Shown: one piece after another, positions 13,212-25,000 of the stretch
Numbering within the stretch: the first letter of the stretch is position 1
How the letters are laid out: each line of letters starts with the position of its first letter
Source: Glaciozyma antarctica PI12
Lineage: Eukaryota > Basidiomycota > Microbotryomycetes > Kriegeriales > Camptobasidiaceae
Direction: 5' to 3'
NCBI GenBank assembly: GCA_002917775.1
Contig: KZ627148.1
Span: 272,030-336,029, forward strand
Length of the DNA: 64,000 nt
Notes under the pieces: model-generated
The model's input: the letters and a program-made list of their open reading frames with translations, nothing else
The model's database searches: none
Told to the model about the DNA's origin: nothing
Translations under genes and position numbers: made by a program

Positions 13212-13570
13212 CGAACGCTGTAGATGGAGCGTCGGTGGAGAGCGGTGGGAGCTGGGGGGAGGTGGGAGGAGACCAAGCAGAGCTAAACTCAAGTGCGGCA
13301 CACTTTGCCTTCGCCACGCGATCGAACCGAGATTGGCGGTGATCCTCCTGAACGCGTTTCCCCAGTCTGTTCCTGAATTTGCACTCACTGCTCCTTCAAG
13401 CAGACCTCGCTCCCGACGACAGGAAATCTTGCGCAGGAAGCGCCCGCTTCGCAAGGAGTGCCCGGACCTCCTCCCGGAGTCCGCCGCAGCGCCGCCGGCT
13501 CTCCTCGACTTGAGATCACTGCTCGCCAGCTGCTGTGGACGGGGCGTTGCTCCAAGTAAAGCGCGATAGA
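13212..13570. other. Intergenic between unknown gene and CDC4-like gene
   Basis: No supported gene. It may hold a missing first exon and the promoter of the unknown minus-strand gene, since that gene's 5' end could not be fixed. It also contains the downstream flank of the F-box/WD40 gene's partner strand. Confidence 0.4.
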
Positions 13571-16500
13571 TTAAACAGGAACGGTAACAGTGACACACCC
13601 CCTGTACTCCCCCAAATCCTCCTCGTCCATCTCCTCCGCCTCATCATCCATCTCCTCAAACTCCTCCCCCTCCTCGTCCACCGGCGCAGCAAACGGGTCG
13701 TCTGCATCTCGGCTCGTCGACGCACTCCGCCTCGGAAGCCCCGACGACGCCGCGTCGATCCTCGCTCTATAGCTATCCGCTCCCGCGCTCGTCGAAGCCG
13801 CCGCCGCAAGGTTCCTCGAGCTGCCCGTCCGTCGAACCTCCCTCGGCCAACCTCCTCCCGCCGACGATCCTCCCGCACGAGGGAACTCGGCTCCTCGCTG
13901 AAGCGGCCTCGTCCTCCCGACCAACGCGAGCGCCTCGCTCTCCTCCCTTTCGTCCCCTCGCTCGAACCCTCCTCCCGTCGTCTCCTCCTCAACCTTGACC
14001 ATTTCCAACTCCTCCGCCTCGCGTTCCTCCCAATCGACCGGGCCGAAATCGAGGATCTCAAACTCGCTCTGCCCGTTCCGCTGGACCGCAGCGACGCAGA
14101 ACCGCTGGTCGAACGAGACCTGCCAGACGCCGGTCAAGCCCGTGAGGAGGTCCCGCGTGAACGTCCCGTTCTGAACGTCCCACATCTTGAGCGTTCCGTC
14201 CGATCCGCTGACGACCTTGTTCTCGTCGTGTTGGAAGCAAGTAATCGCACCGGAATGGGCGGCGAGCGTGTGCCGACATTCGCCCGTCGCGGGGTCCCAG
14301 ATGCGGAGAGTCGAATCGGCGGCGGCGGAGACGAGGTTGCGGTGGGAGAGGCCGATGAGAGAGACGAGGGAGGAGATGGCCTTCGAGGACTGCGCGACAT
14401 TCGCCCGTCTCGGTCGACCAGAGACGAACGGTCCCGTCCATCGATCCCGACGCGCACTGCTTCTGCAAGGGGTCGAAGACGACCGAGTAGACCTTCTGCG
14501 AGTGCCCGATGAGTCGGTGCCGGCACTCGCCGGTGAGCATGTCCCAGACGCGAACTTGGCTGTCGTACGATCCCGAGACGAGAGTCCTCCCGTGCGCCGC
14601 GAGCGCTCGAACGGCGTGGCGGTGACCGGCGAGGTGACGAAGGTGGAAGGGGTTGTCGCTGGGATCCGTGTTCTCCTCGGTCGGGCTCATCGGGACCGTC
14701 GGGTGGTACTCGCCGTCCTTCCCTGGCGCGGGGAGCTTCCAGACGCGGAGCGACCAGTCTCTCGACCCGGTGACGATGAGGGGATAGGGCGGTTCCCAAA
14801 TCGGCTCGCCGTGTGGGTCGGGGTTGACGTTCTCGGGCTCGACGATCTGGAGGCAGCGGACCGTCGAGGTGTGGCCGACGAAGACGTGCGTGCACTTGCC
14901 GCGCTCGAGGTCCCAGACGCGAACGGTGCGATCGGTCGAGCCCGAGACGAGGATGTTGCCGATGTACTGGAGCGCCCAGACGCCTCCTTCGTGCCCGTCG
15001 AGATGCGCCTTCGTCGCTCCCGTCCTCGTATCGAAGACGTTGATCGAGTGGTCGTCCGAGGCCGAAACGATCTTGTCCTTGTCGAACTGGAGGCAGGTGA
15101 CGACGTTGTTGGCGTGGCAGGCGAACGTGACCCTCGCAGGCTCCTTCGTAGCCCAATTGCGCCGAGTGAGGAACCGCCGGCGGTAGAGGATTTTGAAGGG
15201 ATGGGTGTAGTGGCCGGTGGAGAAGGGGGAGGCTTCGCGGGAGGAGGAGGGGGAGGCGAGCTTGACGGAATGGGAGAGTCGGCGAGGGGAAGGGGGGTCG
15301 ATTCCGTCGACGTGCATGCTCTCGTCGTCGCGCTGGCCCATCCAAGTCCCTCGAGACTGCAGAGTGCAAACGTTCATCAGCGCCCCGTCCCTTTTCGAGC
15401 CAGCGAAACGCGAAACTCACGGCATCGTCCCAGACTCCAGCCTTCCACCTCTTCAAGAACAAGTTCTCCTTCGACCCTCCCGCAATCTCATGCGCATCCT
15501 TCTCCTCGCTCCCATCTCCAATCCACAGTCCATCTCCAACCAGCCGCTCCTTCCACACCCTCCACTCCCCGTCGACCAGCCTCCTCCACCCCTTCGCAAC
15601 CGCCGCCGCACGACACAGCGTCTTCGCATCGAGGTACCCGAGAATCTGCACTCCGAGTTCGGGCGGAAGGTCGGTGAGAAAGTCGCGGCGGAGGGAGGGG
15701 GCGATGATGCTATTAATCGATTGGAGGACGGGGATGGAGGATCGTTTGAGGAAAGTGAAGAGGAAATAGGATTGTTGAGCGGGCGTGAGGTCGTCGAACA
15801 TGTCGACGAAGTGCGGGAGCGAGAGCAAGCCGCTCACGGCCTGCCCGTCTCCGAAATCGACCTCGTCACCCTCCTCCTCCTTCTTGTCGTCCTGACTATC
15901 CTCCCCCACGAAAGTCGGGACCGGACTCGGAGGGCTCAAGTTCGGACTCGGTAGTGCGCCCGGATTGAGGCTCCCGACTGTAGCGAAGAGAGGGTTGTCC
16001 CTCGCTGCTCCTGCGTCGCTCTCGACGCTCGAGCTACGATCTCCCGCTCGTGGGCGCTTGCGCGGAGGACCTGGCGAGGGAAGACGCGCGCCGGCAGTCC
16101 CACTCGCCGAGGTGCCCATATCGACGCCCGAGTCCATCTCGAGGGACATGAGAGGGTGAGGGAGGTCGTCGTCGGAGAGGGAGGCGGAGGGGTCGAGCGC
16201 GGAGAGGGGATGGGAGGAAAGGGGCCTGGCGCGACGGGAGCGACGGCGGAGAGCGTTTGCACCGCGTTCGGTGCGGTTAGGGGCGAATGAGGAGTAGGGA
16301 GGGTTGGAGGAGGCGTCGGACGCGCGCTCCTTGCCCTTGCCTTTGTCTCTCCGAGGAAGGTCCGCCAGCTTCTCCTCCTCGTCCTCCTCCTCGCTCATCT
16401 CCTTCCCGTCTTCGTAGAAAGTTCCCTCGAGCCCTCCCAGCGTCATCTTGAGCTTCTTCATCCCTCCCGGCCACGGTGCCTGGCTGAGAGGGTACATCCT

Positions 16501-16863
16501 CGGGTCCAGCTCCGCAGCCTTTGACACCGCCCCACCGCGCTCGTCCTCCCGCGCAAGAAGCTGAACGAAAGAAGTAGTTGAGCTCGAAGGGATCGCGCGA
16601 GAGGAGGAGGATTGAGCGCCGGAGCTGCGGGGGATGAGGATCGGCGCGAAGTGGACGGTGGTGGTCGTCGTGGTCGTTACGACGGAGGTGCGAGTGGCGG
16701 GGGCGAGGTGGAGTTCAGAGTAGGCGAGTGAGGAGACTGAGTGGGGAGGAGGACTGAGTGGGGAGGGAGGGAACGTGTTCTCCGAATCCAGAGTCGCGCG
16801 AGGCGTAGGTCGAGAGGGGAGGTGGGTGCGCCATAGTCGTCGCCGTCGTTGTTGAACGTACAT
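13571..16863 (-). CDS. F-box/WD40 protein, CDC4/FBW7 type SCF substrate receptor
   Basis: A substrate-recognition subunit of an SCF ubiquitin ligase that binds phosphodegrons. The long disordered N-terminus contains a Thr run (VVTTTTTTTVHFAP) also seen in other fungal CDC4 proteins. The F-box follows (DFLTDLPPELGVQILGYLDA, then KGWRRLVDGEWRVWK). Next comes a WD40 propeller with typical blades such as IVSASDDHSINVFDTRTG, LVSGSTDRTVRVWDLERG, LVSGSYDSQVRVWDM and CASGSMDGTVRLWS. A C-terminal tail of about 140 residues is very acidic. One intron lies near 15355-15419. One extra base near 14377-14384 (after LEGH) separates the last blades from the first; no GT donor is present, so an assembly indel is likely. 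The first ATG in frame is at 16863, but an out-of-frame ATG at 16924 also opens a plausible N-terminus. Confidence 0.88.
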
Positions 16864-17604
16864 CAGATGTAGAGACGGGGGCAGTGATTCCTGGATGTTT
16901 GGGATCGGCGAGGCGGCGGGACATGGTGAACGAGACGCGAAGGTCTGTGGAGGGGGGAGAGGGTGTTGCGTGGGCAGGCGACGGGAGGGCTGCGATGGCG
17001 CCAAGGACAGAGTCAGCTGGGGATCCCTGTACCACTCCTCCTGTTCTTCTGCGCACCCTGGTCACCGAGAGATCCTTGAAGCCGTGTACGTTGGGAGAGA
17101 GAGAAGGGGGCAGGAGACGCGCTTCTCAAGCGGCGTGCTCCACCGAGTGGTTGACGGCAGTCCCTGGCTTAGAAGGGACCTTAGGCTGTAGTCGAGTCGA
17201 GCGGCGAGGAGGAGTGGAACAAGGGACAAAGGAGGAGGATGAACCCAAAGGTCAAACAAAGCCTTGACGATCTTCGCTCCCGAGGATGGAGAGAGGACGA
17301 TTCCTTCTCTCGAGTCTCCAGGCGCAAAGCGAACCTCTAGATTGATACGAGGCTCGCTTCAAAGGCGCGATCAATTCGAGTCGCGAAGAACCACTGGTGA
17401 GGGAGGAAGGCGGCGCCGGGTTCGCTCTACAGCCACCTGCGGCCCACTCTTCCTCGAACGCCTCCCCTTTTCAGCGCAATCTGTGAGATGTATACCGCTT
17501 AGCTCAGAGACGCGGCTGTAAAGCTCTTCGCGGATGCCAGTTTTCAAAGGACAGTGCCAAAAGCGCAAATCGCAAGGATCTCTTCGACCTCGCTCGAGTT
17601 CCAT
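16864..17604. other. Intergenic, upstream of CDC4-like gene
   Basis: The first 200 bases contain the alternative N-terminal frame (ATG at 16924) of the CDC4-like gene. The rest shows no exon structure I can support on either strand. It likely holds the CDC4-like promoter and the 3' flank of the insulinase gene. Confidence 0.45.
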
Positions 17605-20600
17605 CTAGAGATGCGCCACCAGATCACTCCCAAAATCGTCCACCGGCACCACCGCCTCAGACCTCTCCAGCCCCTTCCTCAGCCCCTCAATATCCAGCAC
17701 CTCCGTCACTCCCTCCGCAAGTTCCCTCTTCCTCGCGACCCTCTCCACCTCACGACCCTCACCTCCTCCACACCCCCCGCCCTCTCCACAAACGCTCGGA
17801 CCTGCTCTACCGTAGGCTTACAATCACAGAACGTCCCCGCTTCGTCTGGGGCGAGCAGCGTTCGTAGAGTTGCGAGAGCGGCGGGTTGGAGTCGCTGGGA
17901 GCGCATGAGGATCGAGAGCTTCGTCCGAGTTGGAGAGGGGTGGATGTAGGTGTTAAAGAAGATCTTGAGGTCGTCGAGCGTGAGCTGAGAGATCGCAGCG
18001 GCTTCGCGCTCTCCTGCGAGCGAGCGAGTTAGTCGACGCCTTCGCAGGAGAGAAAGCACGAACGGTAGTAGAAGTCAAGCTCGCCGCACTCTATCTCGTC
18101 CCAGTACCTCGCAGTCCTGTTCCCACATCAGTCCTGCTCCACTGATACGAACGGAACGAGAAACTCACTCCTGCCCAAGGTTCTTCGGCTTCTCCTCCCT
18201 CTTCTTAACCATACTCTCCCTCTGCAACCCAAACTCCTCCTCCCCCATCTCCTCCAACACCCCCCTAAACCCCTTCCAAAGCTCCTCCACCCTCTCTTCC
18301 AAATACTCCCCCTCCCGCTCACTCTGCACCATAACACGGAACCCCGCGACCCCATTCGAGGACCACACGCCCGACGCGACGACGTACCCCAGCTGCTCTT
18401 TCGTGCGAAGAGTGCTGAAGATGGGGACTTTGGCGAGCTGGGCGAAGAGGTGAAGTTGGACGAGGAGCGAGCTGGACCGTGCGTTGGGCAGACTTGGTAG
18501 TAGATGCTCGAGGCCGAGTTGACGTTCTCGGGAGAGGGGACGAGAGGGCGGTAGACGAGGTTGCAGCCTGTGCGGTCATCAGTGTGCGGAAAGGCGAATA
18601 GGATGAGGAAGGCGAACCGGTGGGAAGCAGGAGAGCGCGGTGGTAGTCGTTCAGCGCTGGGTTGGAGGCCTTTGGCTGCAGGATCGTTTCGACCGACTTG
18701 ACGATAGTGAGAGCGTCCTGCGAATGCTAGCGTCAGTTCAAGGCGCTTCAGCCACGCTCAGGAGAACGCACGTCTTTCGAGAGATTGCCGTGAACGAGTC
18801 CTTCGATCTGAAGCTCGCTGAGAAGGACCTTCGCATGCTCCTCGATATCTCGAGGCATCAGTCCTGTCCACCGAATCGGTGAGTGGGGATTCGGAGCGAA
18901 GCATCATGTAAAGCTCACCTTGCAGCGCGTTGAGGCGCTCCTCGTACGTCCAGTGAGTCTGCCGGGTGGCGTGACGAAGGTACGTGTCGGCCGTCGTACT
19001 AGGGTTGTTGAGCTGCGCATTCGCGTACGCCCTGCAGAGCTAGAACGAGGCAGCGTCAGTTTCGAAGACAATAGATAGTGAAGGAGAAACCTCCCCGATC
19101 GTGAATGAGAGCGAACCTCGCCGGATCGACCTCGAGGTTCTTCATCTTCTCCAGTACGACGCCCAGCAGCACCGAAAGCTTGTCGTTGTACCCGCTCACG
19201 ACGACTTGAAGTCCGTCCGTATCGGTACCGACGCTGTACCCCAGTCCTGCGAGCGTCGCGTCGTAGCTGTACTCCGTCAGAGCTTCCTCGACGAGGTTGG
19301 TGAAGATCTGGCTCTTGATCGCTGACGAGGCGCTCTGGTCGACGAAAGGGCTGCGGGGAAGGATATCAATCGTGGTTTCGAGAGAGGAGCGAGAACAAAC
19401 GCACGACTTAAGCAGAAAGTAAGCTGAGGCGCGGGGGATGAGCCACGTGTCGTCCTTTTTGTAGAACAGACGAGAGGCTGGCGTATGTCGAATCAACGAA
19501 GGTCGAGTAGCGGGCTAGAAATTCGAAGGTCCAGGTCAGTGCGGTTCACAGTGGGGAGGGCGAGACGAACCTTCTCTGTTGCGACTTTGGTGATAAGCTC
19601 GAGTCGCTCCGGGATGAAGACGTTGGGGTTGGGCAGAGCGAGAGCTGCTGGGCAGCTAATGGGAGACTGTACAATAGGGTCAGCACGGAAACGAACGAGT
19701 GGCGGTATGAGCTAGGACACACCTTGAGGTGAGCCATCTTGAGAGGCCGGATTCCGTACTCGGTCGAGTAGTACTCCTCCTTGAGATCCCACTCCTTCCT
19801 CCCCACGAACGGCTCCTTGCTTCCCACGAATATCCTACATCGTTCCGCCATGAACCCGTCCACCATCTCCTTGATAAGCGCGCCATCGAACGTCGTCGCA
19901 AAGTACGGAGCGACGAGCAGCCTCTCCCTCGGACCGAGAGAGTGCAATCGACTCGCAAGGTTCTTGACCATCGGGCCAGGCTGACCATGCTCCTTCCATC
20001 GCCAGGCGATCTCGCCGAGCTGCTTCATCTCGGCAAAGGTCCATTCTTGAGGCGGCGTAGATCTGAGGAGCTCGAGGTAGGCGAAGATGGTCTGAAGAAC
20101 CTCCTGATAGTGAGCTGCGTAGGAACACGTCAGCTGAGCGCGCCTGGATGAGGAGAGAAGCGCACATAGACCGCTGGCTGTCAAGCTAAGGCTGATGCGG
20201 AAGAAATCGAAGCCTGCTGAGCCTGATCCTCCGCCTGCGGAGAGTCCTGTCGCCCATCCGCGAGCTTTGAGGTCGGAAAGGATGGATCCAGGTCCCTCGT
20301 GTCCGATGAAGTGGCCTAAATATTGTGAAGGCTGCGACGGTCGCTTGAGCGGCGCGCAATAGGGAGAAGTTTTGAAAGGAGCTCACCTTCGTGGCCCAAA
20401 AAGCTCGCTGATCGGGCAGCGGGAACTCGATACGTAGCTGAGGCGAGTCTTTGACGGTGCGGTACGATATCTCCATCTGTGAGGAATTTAGTTGAAAGCA
20501 ATCGAGGACGACAGGAACGGCGCACTCCTAGCTGCTCGTGCGAAAGAGCGGGAGCAAACAACGGAGCCTCGAAGTTTGCGTTCGGAATCGACGAGTATTC

Positions 20601-21730
20601 GGCAATGACCAGCGCTTCCAGCTCGTCGAGAGATTCTGTAAATCTTAGGTGAGCTGCAGCACTCCAAGAGTATCACGGCCGGAGAACTCACGCGTGCTGA
20701 GAACGCAAAGCTTCATCAAATTCGCCGTGTAATGCTCGGCGTACCATGCGAGAAGACGAGAGCGAACGTCGACACCCTTCGCGACCGGCTCATCCCAGAG
20801 CGTCTCCTTGGATCCCGTTCCAAACTTCCAGTACGATCCCGCGCGCGAGGACGTCGCCTTGCCGAGCTGGAACAGCCTTCGCGAATCGAGTTGGAGGTTC
20901 CGGCGGAACTCGCTGTCGACGGCTTTGAGCTCTCGCTCAGTGCAAGAGGGAAGGAAGAGTGGAGAGGTGAAGAATTGCGAGTGGCGAGAGAGGGCGCCAG
21001 CGAGTCCTCCGGGATGGATGTCGAGGTGGTAGTTCGTCTCGTCCATGGATGTAAAGGCGTTGGAAGATCCGGCATGCTGGGAGAGGTAGAGCTTGTACGC
21101 CGCCTCGTCGGGGTACTTGTTCGTGCCGAGAAAGAGCATATGCTCGCAGAAGTGTGCGAGGCCGGGGAGATCGTCCTGTGGAGGGGAACGCGGTCAGTCA
21201 CGCCGGCCCCTGCGTCGACGCAGCGGATAAAAAGCTTACAGGGTCGCTGAGATGTCCAATTCCCACCGACAAGCTCACCGCGGCCTTGTCGGTCGTTGGA
21301 TCTGAGATGAGAAGAGCAGTGAGGCCGTTCTCGAGGGTGATGAGGCTGCGAGCAGCGCGTTAGTAGCCTAGAGCTCTCAGGTCTCAGCAAGAGCGCACCG
21401 GTAGCCCCTCTGCTTGTCATTCAAGCTCTGCTGCAGCCCTTGCTCGAAGACTGCGAACGCTCCGCCAGAGGGTGACGCGGCTTCGCGCCAGCCAGCTCCG
21501 AGGCTTCCCAGGTCGAAGGGCGCAGTCGAGCGGTTGGGAAAGGCGTCCGGCATCGATACATAATCGTCAGGAGCGGCAGAAGCCATCGATCGAACGTGGA
21601 GAAGTGTCGAAGGAGATTGACGGGGGAAGGACGAGACTGGACTTGTACGGGCGACGAGGCTAGTCGCAGCGCAGGAGATGGAGCGCCGGTAGCTGGTAGA
21701 GATTGGAAGACGACGAACGGCGTTGCGCAT
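17605..21730 (-). CDS. M16 metallopeptidase, insulinase/STE23 type (copy 1)
   Basis: A zinc peptidase of the insulin-degrading-enzyme family, which in yeast matures a-factor and degrades small peptides. About 1,090 residues from about 14 exons. The inverted zinc motif is GLAHFCEHMLFLG, with the second-shell glutamate in ERELKAVDSE. The middle contains SRLFYKKDDTWLIPRASAY. The inactive C-terminal half contains STLRTKEQLGYVV, SSNGVAGFRVMVQSE and KKREEKPKNLGQE. The ATG at 21730 gives a presequence-like N-terminus (MRNAVRRLPISTSYRRSIS), while an in-frame ATG (MASAAPDDY) lies 54 codons later; both could be used. Two one-base gaps, near 18490-18500 and in the C6 run at 17773-17778, must be assumed to reach the usual C-terminus. 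A second copy starts at 61636. Confidence 0.88.
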
Positions 21731-22039
21731 GCAACTGGGGATGGAGGGAAGAAGAGAAAGGACAGCTTCGCGCGTCGGCGTTGGCGCCCCCTCTGTCAAG
21801 CGACTCGCTGCTTCCTCCCTTCCTTCTTTTTTCTCTCGACGGGCAGACACCATTCTGAGGTAAAGTACTCGTGATATTAGGTATGTAGTAGTGTGTGCGT
21901 GCAAGCCCCACGTCGCAACTAGATCGCGAATGCTAGTGTATCGTCAAAATCAAGAGGGGATCGTAAAGGTTTAAACAACAAGGTCGAATGCGATGAGAGG
22001 GAGAGCCCAAACGTGCCAGAAGTATAGTAATGAACGTGC
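21731..22039. other. Short intergenic between insulinase copy 1 and CSC1-like channel
   Basis: This 309-bp gap holds the upstream region of the insulinase gene and the 3' flank of the channel gene. An open frame (with Arg/Glu-rich residues) extends upstream of the insulinase ATG, but I see no further ATG that would improve the model. Confidence 0.45.
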
Positions 22040-25000
22040 TCACTCCTCTGGCTCCTCCGCCTGGCGAAGAACCATCCGCCTGATCCAACCCGCCCTCTGA
22101 TCGTCCTGCTCCTTCTTCTTCCTCTCCGTCTCCTTCTCCACCCGCTTCTCGTGCTCCAACCTCTCCTCCTCCAGCAACTCCCCACGCAGCGCTGTTGCCT
22201 GCGAGATCGTCTCCTCCTCGTCACCTTCTGCGATCGACATGCGCATCGATTGGGCGTGCGAAGCCGAGCGGCCTGCGCGGGTCCGACGGTTTGGCGAGCG
22301 AGGGGAGGCGCCGAGGGAGAGGGTTGACGGTCGACGTTGGACGGAAGGATCGTGGTGGCCTGCGGTCGAGATTTGGAGCGAGTTGGAGTCGGAGATTTGG
22401 CGACGAGGGGAGGGCGAGGGAGGGAAGCTGTCGGAGGGAGGGGAGGAGGAGAGCGAGCCAATCGAAGGGTCGGTTGGGTGGTCGAAGGAGGGGATGGCGG
22501 GAGGAGAGTCGCGGGGTGGCGCGAGAGGGTGACGGTGGAACGTAGTCGGCTCCTGGCTGAGCTGCATGCCCGGTGAAGGCTCCGGCGAGACGCCGAAGAC
22601 GGGGTTGGACTCCGTGCTGCTCGCCCCCGTCCCCCTCCTTCGTATGCTAGGAAGAGGAACGAGTGCGCTGCCGCTCGTGTTCCTCCGTCGACGCTCCGTC
22701 GCGCCTGGCTCCTCGACCTCGATCCGAGCGGCGACCTCGCTGGCGACGCGAATCCTTTCATTGCCGAACAGGCGTCGAGGACTAGTCCCATCCTGCGACA
22801 ACTTGCTGCTCATCAAACGGAGAGGAGGCATGCTTAGCTCCTCCCTCAGCTCTTGCCGTGCGAGCTCTGCTTCCGCCTCGGCAGCCTCCTCGTCTTCGGT
22901 CAGATTTTCGTCCCAAGAGCCCTGCGAAGCTCAGGTCAATCTCCGCTCCTCGCGCCGCTGAGGAAAAACTCACGATGACTCCTCGTCCGCCTTCGCTAGA
23001 CACCAGCGCCGTTCCGTGATAGTCGACCGTGTCGCCGAGATCGAGAGGGAGCAGCGGGTCACGAGGAAGCCAGAGCGTTCGCTCGAGAGGTGTGACGAGG
23101 GCGGGATTGTCGTACCGGAGATGAGTGACGGGTCGATCGTCGCGCACGACAGGCGCATGCGACGTGATGAGAGCGGAGCTCGGCGTCGTTTCGATGTGCT
23201 TCGAGGCGGTTGCGAAGGTATCCTGAGGTTGAGGAGCGGAGACGAAGACGTCCGTCACGACCGTCGTGTCGGGATCGTGGCTGCTGTCGACGCTTGATTC
23301 GGGCGAATCGCTCCGGAGCATCGGGCGGCTGGCCTCGAGCGACGTGGGGGATCGCGAAGGGTTGAGTCGACTGCCCTGGCGAGGGTGGTTGCTAGGACGA
23401 GTGTGGCGAATCTGAGAGCGAGCACGCATGTGCGAGTGACCTGGTACGTCGGAGGGGGAGGGAATGGAGGGGAGTCGGTCGTGCGGGCGGAATGTCAGGG
23501 CGGGGAGAGTGCTGCAAAATCGCTTCGTTAGTTTCCGTCTCAGGTGCGAACGGAGATGCAAACGTACACCGTAGCGAAGGTCCCGATCGACCCAATCGCC
23601 TGAGTCCATCGCAGCCGATGCAGATCCTCGTCCTCCTCGTTCAGCGGAACACTGAGATCCTCGGCTCCAGCAACGTCGCCACAAACGAGATCCGCCTCGA
23701 CCTCGTCAATCTCGTCCATTAGCTTGTCGAACCAACGCGTTCCAATGATCTTAAGAAAGACGGTGAGCGGGATGAGCGGGATACAGGCGCCACTGAGTGC
23801 GCGCATCTTGAGGACTTGCAGCAGGGCAACGGCGACGACTTGAGCGAGAACGAACGTGTCGAGGCTGTAGCGAAAGATGCGGCGGTAGATGAGGCGTCCT
23901 CCGTTCTCGAACCAACGACGGTAGTAGACGTGCGCGAACTGGACGTGAATGTCAGCGCGAGGAGCGGGGAAGGGGTCAGAGAGCTGCCTACCTGGTTCTT
24001 GAAGATCACGAGAGCGAAGGCGAAGTACGCCAAGTTGAAGCAAATCACGAGCGGATTGAGTATCGCAAAGATGCACGTAACAGCCATCTGTGGACGGCAA
24101 GGTCGTTAGCGGCCGAAACCATCGCCTTTCGCTAGTCGCTCTCGCTCACCACCAGCAAATGATTCGGGACCTGCATGCGACGCGTCAGCTTTCCCAGACG
24201 TCGATAAGAACGTGAGACGGACCCAGTAGAAGTACGAAAAGAAGCGCGGAAGAGCCTCTTCCTCACGCTTGCGCGGCGACTTGAGCTTCCGAATGCTGGC
24301 GTGGTTGATCCAAGCGATTCCGAGGAGTGAGCTCTCGATACCGTGATGAATTCCGACCTGTAAAAGGCGGTTCAGCTAAGGCAGGAGATTTCGAGAAGCG
24401 AACGTACGACCAGGAGCGTCCAGCTGACGAAGAAGGTGGCTCCCTTGGGGAAGGCTTCTGCGATGATGGGGAGGAGGGAATTGGGTTGGCGGAAAGCGTT
24501 AAGGAAGGCGTTGAACGCGGTGATGCCGATGCAGAAGCTGGGTACAGCTCGTCAGCGAAATTTGAAAGGAGAAAGGGAGGCGAACGAACACAATGACGAT
24601 GTTGACTGCAATTGGGAGCTCGTCAGTCTCGTGCTATTCGTCGAACAGGGGAGGACGACTCACAGAGTAGCCACTTCCAGTACCTCGCTTGGATCGCAGC
24701 GTGAAGCGCCGAAACTAGGATGAAGCGTTGACCGTTGCGCGTGAGGATGTTGATGAGCGTTGGCACGAGCATTCCGAGGAGGGCGACGATGGCCGTGGGG
24801 AGGAGGTTAGAAATGAGGGACTGGACGGTGGGATGCTTAATGAGGTAGGCGGAGAGTGCAGGGATGTACTTGGCAATAGAGTCGAGGGAGAGGAGTCCGA
24901 CGAGGAACGAGATAGGAATGACCCCTGCGTTGCGATGAGCGTTAGTTCCGTAACGGGACGATGCGAGCAAAGACACTCACAGAACAACGTGGCTGCCCAA

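Noticed and set aside
14187-15677. Long plus-strand open frame of about 500 codons
   Set aside because: It is the antisense shadow of the WD40 propeller of the CDC4-like gene; its product is a low-complexity Val/Asp/Arg/Glu-rich sequence without motifs.
16864-17604. Extra minus-strand exon carrying a hydrophobic stretch (HPPPLSLVPLLLAARL) near 17200
   Set aside because: No splice sites join it in frame to the CDC4-like gene, and it has no conserved neighbour; most likely a chance open frame.
17605-21730. Reading the STE23-type genes as part of a mating-type locus
   Set aside because: No pheromone precursor, pheromone receptor, homeodomain pair or STE20-type kinase is present in the window; IDE-type peptidases are general housekeeping enzymes.
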